Positions 1 through 6,982 of a stretch of DNA of 19,449 nucleotides are shown here, piece by piece. The DNA comes from Alphaproteobacteria bacterium (lineage in GTDB: Bacteria > Pseudomonadota > Alphaproteobacteria > Micropepsales > Micropepsaceae). The stretch is from assembly GCA_028869355.1 (NCBI GenBank), contig JAGWSK010000302.1, forward strand, positions 1 to 19,449, given 5' to 3'. How positions within the stretch are numbered: position 1 is the stretch's first letter; each line of letters starts with the position of its first letter. A program made the translations under genes and the position numbers. The notes under the pieces are model-generated. The model was not told the origin of the DNA. It worked only from the letters and a program-made list of their open reading frames with translations, and searched no databases.

Positions 1-1
1 C

Positions 2-514
2 CCCGCGTTCGCGCAGACCTATGGCGTGGGACGCACTCCAACCCCGGAAGAACTCCAGCGCCTCGATATATCAATCGGTCCTGCGGGAGAGGAACTCCCT
101 GTGGGCCGCGGCACCGCGAAGGAGGGCGCACAGATCTTTCAGCGCAAGGGTTGTGTTGCGTGTCATGGCAAAGCAGGCACAGGGGGCGGGCCGGCGCCGG
201 CGCTGCAATCGAAAACCGGCCAGGATGTCCCGATTTGGGAACGGGAACGCATGCTGCCACTGACCGCGCCGTTTGCAACGACGGTGTGGGATTACATCCA
301 TCGCGCCATGCCGGTCGGAAATGAGGGGACTCTCACCGCCGATGAGGTCTATGCGCTGACGGCCTACCTGCTTTTCCTGAACAAGGTGATCCCGGAGGAC
401 GAAGTCCTCGATAACCAGAGTCTGCCGAAGGTCAAGATGCCGATTGGCGATGACTACGCCCGGCTGCCCGAATGGAAACACGGGGCGCCAAGGCTCCAAG
501 GTTACCCGTACTAG
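2..514 (+). CDS. SoxD/SorB-like periplasmic cytochrome c, 3' part only
   Basis: The reading frame is open from the window edge, so the true start lies outside. The visible 170 residues begin with an AFAQ stretch that looks like the end of a Sec signal peptide, followed by a YGVGRTPTPEEL segment that I associate with cytochrome subunits of SoxCD/SorAB-type sulfite or sulfane dehydrogenases. One class I haem c site, CVACH, is encoded at 152-166. The methionine in RAMPVGNEG (fragment residue about 103) is the likely sixth iron ligand, and the helix around DEVYALTAYLLFLN is typical of the family. Its probable role is to take electrons from a periplasmic molybdenum enzyme and pass them to the respiratory chain. 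That partner would be expected just upstream, outside the window. The cytochrome class is secure; the sulfur substrate is inferred from family resemblance. Confidence 0.82.
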   Translation, partial: PAFAQTYGVGRTPTPEELQRLDISIGPAGEELPVGRGTAKEGAQIFQRKGCVACHGKAGTGGGPAPALQSKTGQDVPIWERERMLPLTAPFATTVWDYIHRAMPVGNEGTLTADEVYALTAYLLFLNKVIPEDEVLDNQSLPKVKMPIGDDYARLPEWKHGAPRLQGYPY

Positions 515-713
515 CGGAGCGGTTCAAGAAATACGCCTGCGCTGTGCGCCTCGTTGCCTATTGGCGCGCCAGGGGCTGGAAGAAAGGAACCGCTTGGCGA
601 GGCGTGCCTGGCACGTAATATTGCGAGCGGAACATAGTTAGCCGGGCGGATTTCTCGACTGCGCCGGTGATCACGCATTCATTCTGCGGCGAATCCGGGG
701 GGCACGCTGGCAA

Positions 714-1406
714 GTGGCGAACTTTTACGCAAGCGCGGGAGATCACCTGCGACGGATTTACGGTCGCCGCATCGATACCCCTGCCGTACTCGATATCGCC
801 GAGTACTTTCCGCGCGCAAAGATGTTTGCCGCCGAATGGAGGTCTCTTCGGGACGAGGCAATCACCGTTGCAGCGACACTCGATCGCGTTCCCCGTCTTC
901 ACGAGATCATGCGCGAGCAGTCTGATATCTCGGCGCACGACGGACGCGATTGGCGGATGTTTGTTGTCAAAGAATATGGTGCGACAGTCCGCCGAAACCT
1001 GTCGCGCTGCCCGAAGCTGGCGAACCTGCTCGACAAATGTCCGGAGGCGCTCTCGGCCTGCTTCTCTTATCTCGCGCCCGGCAAGCATATACCCGTTCAT
1101 CGCGGCCCGTTCCGGGGCGTGTTGCGGTTTCACCTCGCCCTCTCGATGCCGCGCGACGCCGAGGGTCACCCTGGTGCAACGCTGTGGGTCGATGGCGTGC
1201 CCCACCGTCTCGATGATGGTGACACGTTGCTCTGGGATGACACCTTTCCACATGAAGTTCTGAACGCGACCGATATGCCGAGGGTGGCACTGCTTCTCGA
1301 CGTGTGGCGGCCCGGAATGCCAGCCGATCTGGCTGCTCTATCCTGTTTCATCGTCGGTATTGTCGGGATGTTTGCCTATATCCGGCAGGATGCCTTTACC
1401 GGCTAG
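714..1406 (+). CDS. Aspartyl/asparaginyl beta-hydroxylase family dioxygenase with C-terminal membrane helix
   Basis: The 230-residue protein has the hallmarks of the Asp/Asn beta-hydroxylase fold, which also includes lipid A hydroxylase LpxO. The segment HIPVHRGPFRGVLRFHLAL holds the first iron-binding histidine (H129). FPHEVLN holds the second (H180), and R190 in RVALLLDVWRP is the expected 2-oxoglutarate-binding arginine. Such enzymes are Fe(II)- and 2-oxoglutarate-dependent hydroxylases. Residues about 205-222 (LAALSCFIVGIVGMFAYI) form a hydrophobic helix at the C-terminus, so the enzyme is probably membrane-tethered with its catalytic domain in the cytoplasm. The start is GTG 714, the only usual start codon between the in-frame stop at 639-641 and the domain; a G-rich run precedes it but no clear Shine-Dalgarno site. 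The substrate (protein, peptide or lipid) cannot be told from the sequence. The gene stands 199 bases after the cytochrome gene. Confidence 0.85.
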   Translation: MANFYASAGDHLRRIYGRRIDTPAVLDIAEYFPRAKMFAAEWRSLRDEAITVAATLDRVPRLHEIMREQSDISAHDGRDWRMFVVKEYGATVRRNLSRCPKLANLLDKCPEALSACFSYLAPGKHIPVHRGPFRGVLRFHLALSMPRDAEGHPGATLWVDGVPHRLDDGDTLLWDDTFPHEVLNATDMPRVALLLDVWRPGMPADLAALSCFIVGIVGMFAYIRQDAFTG

Positions 1407-1408
1407 TT

Positions 1409-1557
1409 GGTAATTCCGGGTAATTCCGGGGACACGATACTTAATAATTCGCGTTATAATAGCGCCTGTTGCGACAATACGGGCCATTCGCGCCATAAGC
1501 CAATTTTCACGCGATGAGCCCGCCCCGTCAATTCAGTATAGTGTCCCCGGAATTCCG
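1409..1557. repeat. Inverted-repeat element between convergent genes (MITE-like, IS200/RAYT-type ends suspected)
   Basis: The left end at about 1419-1445 and the reverse complement of the right end at about 1531-1557 match at 23 of 27 positions, with an identical 14-base core AATTCCGGGGACAC followed by ATACT. The left end also carries a direct doubling of TAATTCCGGG (1411-1420 and 1421-1430). About 85 bases lie between the arms and I see no coding sequence in them. The element occupies the entire gap between the stop of the beta-hydroxylase gene and the stop of the Crp/Fnr gene. From memory, ends reading GGGGACAC-ATACT flank IS200-like or REP-associated Y1 transposase genes in several phyla, so this may be a non-autonomous or decayed copy. 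That link is recollection, not a search result. Confidence 0.65.
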
Positions 1558-2280
1558 TCACTTCGCTTTGGCTGGTTGCAGGGCACGTAAACCGGCAATA
1601 TCCAGGATTTGAATCGTCTTCGGGTCGATGCGGCGCAGCAACCCCTCGCGTTCAAGCCTTGTAATTGCCCGCGCGGCCGTCTCGCGGGCAATCCCGAGAT
1701 AATCCGCAACATCGACGCGATTGATCGGCAAGCGCAAGTGCCCATCCCGGTCATCGTAAAATTCCCGATGGCCTGCGAATTCGAGCAACAAAGCAGCCAA
1801 TCGCTGACTTGTGCTCTGCTGGCCCAGCATCATGATCCGGCGCTGCGCGCGGTGCAGGTCATCCGCGACTCGAACAAGCAAATTCAGTTGCAGTTGCGGA
1901 TCCTCCATCATGCGCTGAATCAGGTTGTGCCACGGAAGCCGGTAAAGACGCACCGCCGAAATTGTCTCGGCAGTATTGGCGTAAGTGCCGTTGTCCGGCA
2001 GGCCGAACAGATCGCCCGGCATCATGAACGCCAGGATCTGACGTTGTCCGTTGTCGACGTAGCGGACGATTCGCACGACACCCTCATCAATCGCGTAGAT
2101 GAAATCTGCGTCCTCGCCTTCCGCAAAGATTTCAAATCCGCTGCGGTCGTATGCAACGAGCGTCGCGAGCTCCCGCCATGGGTCCGGCTCCCCGGGCGAC
2201 AGCAAAATCTTGCTCCGCGCACCGTTGAAACCCGGTGCGCCGATTTCGGCAGCCGTGGGTGCCGACTCGAATTCTGACAA
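1558..2280 (-). CDS. Crp/Fnr-family transcriptional regulator (cysteine-free, FixK-like)
   Basis: The 240-residue protein has a cyclic-nucleotide-binding-type beta barrel (about residues 45-120), a dimerisation helix (about 121-155) and a C-terminal winged helix-turn-helix (about 186-215). The recognition helix reads GIARETAARAITRLEREG, keeping the Glu and Arg of the Fnr/FixK E-x-x-S-R pattern but with Ala at the Ser position. There are no cysteines at all, so an Fnr-type iron-sulfur oxygen sensor is excluded. The barrel lacks a clear cAMP-binding signature, so the signal is unknown. The start is TTG at 2280, one base after the PEBP stop; the frame upstream is closed by a stop at 2302-2304 with no ATG or GTG between. 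The first 30 or so residues look disordered, so a shorter form starting inside is possible. The one-base spacing suggests cotranscription with the PEBP gene. Confidence 0.87.
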   Translation of the reverse strand: MSEFESAPTAAEIGAPGFNGARSKILLSPGEPDPWRELATLVAYDRSGFEIFAEGEDADFIYAIDEGVVRIVRYVDNGQRQILAFMMPGDLFGLPDNGTYANTAETISAVRLYRLPWHNLIQRMMEDPQLQLNLLVRVADDLHRAQRRIMMLGQQSTSQRLAALLLEFAGHREFYDDRDGHLRLPINRVDVADYLGIARETAARAITRLEREGLLRRIDPKTIQILDIAGLRALQPAKAK

Positions 2281-2281
2281 G

Positions 2282-2905
2282 TTATTTGCCGGTATAGCTG
2301 GCTACAATCTCACCAGACGCCAGAACGTTGCCCTTCATCGCATTGACCACGGCTTGACGGTCCGCGTTTGCGGGGTCGAGGTTCAATTTTGTGTTAAGCG
2401 CGAAAACCTCGAAATGATACGGGTGCGTTTGTCCCGCGGGCGGCTTTGGTCCGATATAGCCCGCCGATCCGCTCGCATTCTTGCCTTGCTCGGCGCCATT
2501 CTCCAGATGCGCTTCCGTCGGAACGTTTTGATCCAGCGTCGTGGTGGTGGACGGAATATTGTAGACCACCCAGTGCACAACGGGATCGTGGCGATTGACG
2601 CCCGCGTCCTCCGCAAGAACCACATAGGACTGTGTGCCGAGCGGTCCCCTCGCCCATGTGAGGCCCGGCGACATGTTATCCCCGTTCTGCGTATATCGAT
2701 CATTCAGTGTGCTGCCGGAAGTAAAGGCCCCGGAGGTCACCAGCAGGCGCGCCGTCGCACCGGACGGGACGGCGATCTTGTTGGCAAGCAGCGGCGGGCC
2801 GTCGCCGGCGTTCTGGCCCTGCGCCAATGCAGGAACGGCAAGCAGCAACGTAACCGCTGCAACGCTCATCACATCTATGCTGATGTATTTCTTCGAATTC
2901 CGCAT
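2282..2905 (-). CDS. Exported PEBP-family protein (YbhB/YbcL, Raf kinase inhibitor-like)
   Basis: The 207-residue product has a signal peptide (residues 1-28, ending AVPALA before QGQN) and a phosphatidylethanolamine-binding-protein fold. Recognisable blocks are NMSPGLTW (77-84), SYVVLAED (93-100), HDPVVHWVVYNIP (106-118) and the late GYIGPKPPAGQTHPYHFEVFALN (149-171). These line the anion-binding pocket in the bacterial YbhB/YbcL group. The biochemical role of bacterial members is poorly known. The start was set at ATG 2905 rather than an upstream in-frame codon at 3019, because GGGAGG stands six to seven bases before it and the signal peptide then starts with MRNSKK. It is the first gene of a likely two-gene unit with the Crp/Fnr regulator, which follows one base after its stop. 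Confidence 0.88.
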   Translation of the reverse strand: MRNSKKYISIDVMSVAAVTLLLAVPALAQGQNAGDGPPLLANKIAVPSGATARLLVTSGAFTSGSTLNDRYTQNGDNMSPGLTWARGPLGTQSYVVLAEDAGVNRHDPVVHWVVYNIPSTTTTLDQNVPTEAHLENGAEQGKNASGSAGYIGPKPPAGQTHPYHFEVFALNTKLNLDPANADRQAVVNAMKGNVLASGEIVASYTGK

Positions 2906-3160
2906 GGCAGACCTCCCTGACATTTCGCCATCCTCTATCCCTTCGCACGCTGAAGTGCCGCGCAGCGTGGTCACTGAGATGAAGCCTGGCTCTGATGGTC
3001 GCGTATCCCCAGCCTGCATTCGGATTCTAAAATCAGATTGAACCGGGGATTAAAATTCGCTTTTCGAAGCGCCTCGCTCGATTGAATTATTCCAGCGGCA
3101 ATTTTCCAATAATGCTTCGAAGCAAGCGGAAATCATGCCGTAATGTCGACACACGCACAG

Positions 3161-3230
3161 TCTGCTTTTGGCGATTTTGCGACGTGACCGGCTCCTGGCT
3201 TAACGTCCGTTGTTGAACGCAAAGCAGACC
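3161..3230. repeat. Palindromic intergenic element, probably a dispersed repeat copy
   Basis: GTCTGCTTT at 3161-3169 is matched by its exact reverse complement AAAGCAGAC at 3222-3230, with TTTTGCG/CGCAAA-type matches further in. The roughly 70-base unit resembles, from memory, the intergenic elements of Bradyrhizobium-type genomes with GTCCGCTTTTGG and AAAGCGGAC arms, which often yield spurious short proteins beginning MSAFGGKAD or MSALPPKAD. Only one copy is visible here, so the dispersed nature is inferred. Confidence 0.45.
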
Positions 3231-3283
3231 AGTCCATCCCATAATCGAAAGTCAGGCGGCCAAACTGACTCACCACCCTACGC

Positions 3284-3309
3284 GAAGCCGCCACTCTGGT
3301 GGCGGCTTC
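3284..3309 (-). terminator. Stem-loop downstream of the 550-residue protein gene, possible terminator
   Basis: GAAGCCGCCAC (3284-3294) and GTGGCGGCTTC (3299-3309) form a perfect 11-base-pair, GC-rich stem with a four-base loop. It lies 20 bases past the stop of the - strand gene ending at 3330. No T-run follows on the - strand (the next bases are GCGTAGGG), so it is not a classic intrinsic terminator. It could still stabilise the transcript end or act with Rho. Confidence 0.5.
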
Positions 3310-3329
3310 CGTCCAGCTTACGTCCTTCG

Positions 3330-4982
3330 TTAGCGGCCGACAGGCTTCATACCGGCAAACGCCACGCGTTCGCCGATGTGATCGATCAGACCCTTGACGT
3401 CGACGGTCGGTGGTGTGTCGGCGCCGGCGACGGTTGATACTTTCTCGAGCTGCGCCACGTCGAAGCCCATATGGCTCGTGTAGTTGCGGTCGGCCGAATT
3501 GCGCAGCCGCTGCTCTGCCTTGTACCAGCGCGTCTTGGTCGCATCGTCGGTGCAGCTTTCCGCTTCCGTACCGATCGCACCCCAACGCCGCTCAACGCAG
3601 TGATAAGGGTCGAAGTCAAGCCGGAACAGCCGCTGCGCGACATCCTCGAAACCCAGAGTCACCGGCTGACCGCGGCTATTGGTGTAGGTGATCGTGCAGG
3701 CCGCGGCTTGCTCCCTATAAATCCTTTGCAGGTCCTGCTTCAGAAACACACCGTCATAGACGATGCGGGGGTCCCGCTGGTTGTACATAAAAATCTCCTT
3801 CTCCAGATCGATGTAGAGCTGGGCGAAGGCGGCCTTGAGGCGCGCGTCACGCGACGGGCTGGCATAGGCTTCCCAGGTTGGATCGCCCGCCGTGTAGACA
3901 TTGTCCGGCAGATGTGCCGGCTCCGGCTTCTTGTCGATGCGGTCCTTGATGGCGAGATCGACCGCCATCACGCGATCATGCATCTCATTGCATATCGTCT
4001 GAATGCCAAACCGCAGTTCGTAGACCGGATTGTACGTCGGCGATCCGCCGGAAATCGCCGCCCGGACATACTCATAGAATCCCAGCGGCACGCCCTTGTA
4101 CTGGAACAGCGCACCATCGCCGTCGCCCTTTTGGCCGGCCACGTTCCCCGTATATTGCTCCATTGAGAAATCGGGGATTTCGCTGTTGCGCGCGAGCTCG
4201 ATGTGCCCGCCAATCAGCTTTCCGTTCACTTCATGCGCGCCCACAAGCTTCATCGGGCGCCAGTTCTTCAACCCGCCACCGAGCCGCGCCGGACTTTGCC
4301 CGAACTGGGCTCCGTAAACGCTGCGAGTGACGCTGAAATCCGGATGGGAATCCATGTAGTCGATGCGTCCATCCGGTTCGACGTCGTAAACAATCCCGAC
4401 ATGGCCATTGGTGTCGTAGATGGCCGTACCCGGATGAATTGTTCCAGGCTGGATTTTCGGCGAATAGAAATCCGGGAGAACGCCGTCATCAATCGCAGGA
4501 TTCGTGCGATAGGTCGCCGTCGAAACATCGACATGGACGTCCTGCAGCATTTGAAGCGCGTTCATCCCGCCGCCATGATCGACCAGATCACGCCGGCTGC
4601 TCGGGCGGTTGCCGCCGCCATAGAAGCGAATGTCACTGCCCTTGCCTGCTACACCGTTGACGAAACCAAAGGGCAAGCCGTTTTTCCACGCATAATAGGC
4701 GCGCAGCATGTAGGGAAAGTCGGCGCAGTCGCCTTCGAATTTCAGGGATTTCGGATCGGTGCCCCGATACGGATTGGCCGGATTGCGCAGGCAGGCGATC
4801 GTATTGTCACATCCGCTGTGGCCGATCGCTTTAACAAAATCCCCAAACCCTTTTTCGTCCGCGGGCGTCCATTCTGCTTTTGTGATGGTCCAGATGCCCG
4901 ATACGGTTTTCTGATCCTGTGCCTGGACGGCGGTGCTGCTGAGCAATCCCGCCACAAACGCTGCCGCAAAAATTTTGCGCAT
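3330..4982 (-). CDS. Exported protein of unknown function, possible papain/NlpC-like cysteine hydrolase
   Basis: I do not recognise this 550-residue protein as a named family. A clear Sec signal peptide spans residues 1-22 (ending AVQAQ). EGDCADFPYMLRAYYAW (83-99) puts a cysteine (C86) at the N-terminus of a helix, GHVGIVYDV (193-201) places a histidine (H194) at a beta strand, and IDYMDSHPD (207-215) supplies candidate third residues. That Cys-helix then His-strand order is what NlpC/P60, CHAP and transglutaminase-like enzymes show, so a secreted peptidase or amidase is a reasonable guess. The other cysteines pair plausibly as C58/C64, C331/C429 and C462/C477, as expected for an oxidising periplasm. 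The start ATG 4982 follows AGGGAG by about ten bases. It lies 72 bases after DUF1467 on the same strand and may be the last gene of the long nuo transcript or have its own promoter. Confidence 0.75.
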   Translation of the reverse strand: MRKIFAAAFVAGLLSSTAVQAQDQKTVSGIWTITKAEWTPADEKGFGDFVKAIGHSGCDNTIACLRNPANPYRGTDPKSLKFEGDCADFPYMLRAYYAWKNGLPFGFVNGVAGKGSDIRFYGGGNRPSSRRDLVDHGGGMNALQMLQDVHVDVSTATYRTNPAIDDGVLPDFYSPKIQPGTIHPGTAIYDTNGHVGIVYDVEPDGRIDYMDSHPDFSVTRSVYGAQFGQSPARLGGGLKNWRPMKLVGAHEVNGKLIGGHIELARNSEIPDFSMEQYTGNVAGQKGDGDGALFQYKGVPLGFYEYVRAAISGGSPTYNPVYELRFGIQTICNEMHDRVMAVDLAIKDRIDKKPEPAHLPDNVYTAGDPTWEAYASPSRDARLKAAFAQLYIDLEKEIFMYNQRDPRIVYDGVFLKQDLQRIYREQAAACTITYTNSRGQPVTLGFEDVAQRLFRLDFDPYHCVERRWGAIGTEAESCTDDATKTRWYKAEQRLRNSADRNYTSHMGFDVAQLEKVSTVAGADTPPTVDVKGLIDHIGERVAFAGMKPVGR

Positions 4983-5054
4983 CGCAACTCATCTCCCTGT
5001 CTCCCGGCATGCCAATGGCAACGCACGAGAACGGGAGCGGTTGAGTGACAAATT

Positions 5055-5291
5055 TCAGCGCGGCGGGATGTAGAAAATATAGATGATGTCCACAACGGCA
5101 AAGATCAAGCCTGAAAGCAGCGTGTTTGCCGCAACCCTGAGCAGGATGCGTGGCTGTGCCGGCGCCCCAGGCTCCGTACCCGGAACAATATCGTTAAGCT
5201 CACGTTGACTCCGGACGCCAAACGGAAGGACGGCAAACAACGCGACCCACCAAATTACGAAATAAGTTGCTATACCGAGGCTCAAGCTCAT
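5055..5291 (-). CDS. DUF1467 family small membrane protein
   Basis: The 78-residue protein has two hydrophobic helices, at about residues 4-24 (GIATYFVIWWVALFAVLPFG) and 52-75 (LRVAANTLLSGLIFAVVDIIY), joined by a polar stretch GVRSQRELNDIVPGTEPGAP. This layout and the GVRSQ motif after the first helix match the alphaproteobacterial DUF1467 family, whose function is unknown. It starts 13 bases after the RNase J stop, and a GAGAAG ribosome-binding site overlaps that stop region, so it is probably translated from the same transcript. In many relatives the following gene is prolyl-tRNA synthetase; here it is the unrecognised exported protein. Confidence 0.85.
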   Translation of the reverse strand: MSLSLGIATYFVIWWVALFAVLPFGVRSQRELNDIVPGTEPGAPAQPRILLRVAANTLLSGLIFAVVDIIYIFYIPPR

Positions 5292-5304
5292 CGGGAGTTA
5301 CTTC

Positions 5305-6954
5305 TCAGACTTCGACCAGTTTGACGCGAACAACCGGTTTCTTGCCCCAGATTTCATTTGCCGCCCGGCGCGCCGCGATGCGCACATCTTCGTCCAGCTC
5401 ATCGCGGATTTTTTCGCCAAGCACCCCGAACACGGCATCGCGCATGGCTTCCTCAACCGCGGGCGGTATTCCCTCCATATAGAAAACCGGTTCCGCTGCC
5501 AATCGCCGCTTGCGATTCAACACAAGCGTGATCGCCGCGAAGCCGGCAAACGACAGTGAGCGCCGCCCACGCGCATGGCCGTCTTCCTCATGCACCAGCA
5601 CGCGCCCATCGAGATGCAACCGGCCGAACGGTGTTTCATCAACAATTTGCGGCTCGCCGGGCGACAACCGGATCATCTGTCCATTTGTGGCCACAATCGC
5701 TCTTGGAACCTGCAGCTCGCGGGCAAAACGCGCGTGTTCCGTCAAATGGCGCAGTTCCCCATGCACCGGGATGCTGATTTTGGGTTTGATCCAGGAATAC
5801 ATCGCCGCCAGTTCATCGCGCGCTGGGTGCCCGGAAACATGTACGAAGTGATCGCGCTCGGTCAGAACCGTCACACCCTTTGCCGCCAACCGGTTCTGAA
5901 GGGCAAAGATTTCCAGATCATTGCCCGGAATGATGCGAGACGAGAAGATCACTGTGTCGCCTTCACCCAGGCTGACATTGGGGTGCTCGCCGGCGGCAAT
6001 GCGTGCCAGTGCTGCACGGGATTCGCCCTGACTGCCGGTGCAAAGATAAAGCACGTGGTCGGCGGGAATTTGCGCGGCATCTTCCTCATCCACGACTGCC
6101 GGGAAATTGCGTAAATACCCGGTGTCGCGCGCGCAACTCACCATATGCCGCATGGCGCGGCCGACCAGCACGACTTCCCGATGCGCGGAACGCGCTGCAT
6201 CGGCAATCGATTCCAGACGGGCAACGTTCGATGCGAACGCTGTCACCGCAACTTTGCCCTTCAATGATCCGATCAGCCGGACGAGCGCGCGTTTTACCTC
6301 GGATTCCGAACCCGATTCTCCATTGACCAGCGCATTGGTCGAGTCGCACACCATCGCAAGGACGCCTTCCTCGCCGAGGTGGCGCAGCCTCGAATCGTCC
6401 GTGACCCTGCCGAGCAATGGGTCCGGATCGATCTTCCAGTCGCCGGTATGCACGACCGTACCAGCAGGTGTGCGGATGGCGAGACAGTTGGGTTCCGGAA
6501 TCGAATGCGTAATGCTGACGAATTCAATCGAGAACGGTCCGAGTTTGATACGCCCGCCAAGTGGCACGGGCGTGATCCGGACCCGCTGCTCCAGCCCCGC
6601 CTCCTCAAGTTTGTGCTGAACCAGCTTCACCGTGAACGGGGTGGCAAACACCGGGCAACGCAATTTCGGCCAGAGATGTGCGACGGCGCCAATGTGATCT
6701 TCGTGCCCATGCGTGAGCACAATCCCGAGCACATCGCTCCTGACCTCTTCCAGGAATCGCGTATCGGGCATGATCAGGTCCACTCCGGGCGTGGATGTCT
6801 CGCGGCCGAACAGCACGCCGCAATCCACCACGATCCACGCCCGTTCCTCCGGCGGGCCATAGCCGTAGCAGTTGAAATTCATGCCGATCTCGCCGGCTCC
6901 GCCCAGCGGAAGAAACACGAGTTCGGAACCACGATTGGTGACTTGTTGGTCCAT
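5305..6954 (-). CDS. rnj: Ribonuclease J
   Basis: The 549-residue protein is a metallo-beta-lactamase/beta-CASP nuclease that processes and degrades RNA by 5'-to-3' exonuclease and endonuclease action. Visible metal-binding motifs are HGHEDH (82-87), the histidine in SITHSIPE (150) and the aspartate in HTGDWKID (172), with PVHGELRHL further on as the last metal-ligand block. GGAGEIGMN near the N-terminus and the CASP segment with FASNVARLES and SGHPARDEL are typical. About 100 residues after the catalytic core form the usual C-terminal domain. Length is normal for the family. The start ATG 6954 lies 28 bases after the coaX stop and is preceded by AAGAG. In alphaproteobacteria RNase J works beside RNase E and is implicated in rRNA 5'-end maturation. 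Confidence 0.96.
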   Translation of the reverse strand: MDQQVTNRGSELVFLPLGGAGEIGMNFNCYGYGPPEERAWIVVDCGVLFGRETSTPGVDLIMPDTRFLEEVRSDVLGIVLTHGHEDHIGAVAHLWPKLRCPVFATPFTVKLVQHKLEEAGLEQRVRITPVPLGGRIKLGPFSIEFVSITHSIPEPNCLAIRTPAGTVVHTGDWKIDPDPLLGRVTDDSRLRHLGEEGVLAMVCDSTNALVNGESGSESEVKRALVRLIGSLKGKVAVTAFASNVARLESIADAARSAHREVVLVGRAMRHMVSCARDTGYLRNFPAVVDEEDAAQIPADHVLYLCTGSQGESRAALARIAAGEHPNVSLGEGDTVIFSSRIIPGNDLEIFALQNRLAAKGVTVLTERDHFVHVSGHPARDELAAMYSWIKPKISIPVHGELRHLTEHARFARELQVPRAIVATNGQMIRLSPGEPQIVDETPFGRLHLDGRVLVHEEDGHARGRRSLSFAGFAAITLVLNRKRRLAAEPVFYMEGIPPAVEEAMRDAVFGVLGEKIRDELDEDVRIAARRAANEIWGKKPVVRVKLVEV

Positions 6955-6982
6955 CGGCTCTTAAACGCTTGAACCGGCGCAA

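Larger units (their letters stand above)
2906..3329. other. Noncoding gap of 424 bases
   Basis: No protein with recognisable motifs was found in either strand. The part next to 2906 must hold the ribosome-binding site and presumably the promoter of the PEBP gene, but I cannot name convincing -35 and -10 boxes. Two TTCGAA-centred palindromes lie at 3058-3071 and 3114-3123. Further right are a dispersed-repeat-like palindrome (3161-3230) and a strong stem-loop (3284-3309), listed separately. Confidence 0.6.

Noticed and set aside
518..594. AGCGGTTC and GAACCGCT as an inverted repeat after the cytochrome gene
   Set aside because: The arms are eight bases with a loop over 60 bases, no T-run follows, and such a match is likely by chance in GC-rich DNA.
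558..1253. - strand open frame of 231 codons opposite the beta-hydroxylase gene
   Set aside because: No motifs were seen, while the + strand frame shows the full iron-binding pattern of the dioxygenase family.
3058..3123. Two TTCGAA-centred palindromes as possible regulator binding sites upstream of PEBP
   Set aside because: They do not fit the Fnr/FixK TTGAT-N4-ATCAA or Crp TGTGA-N6-TCACA pattern, and I found no such box in the gap.
3133..3585. - strand open frame of 150 codons running out of the end of the exported protein gene
   Set aside because: Most of it is the exported gene read in another frame; the rest is the translated palindromic repeat, which is known to give false proteins.
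4203..5048. + strand open frame of 281 codons opposite the exported protein gene
   Set aside because: The - strand frame has a signal peptide, patterned cysteines and a ribosome-binding site; the + strand product has none of these.
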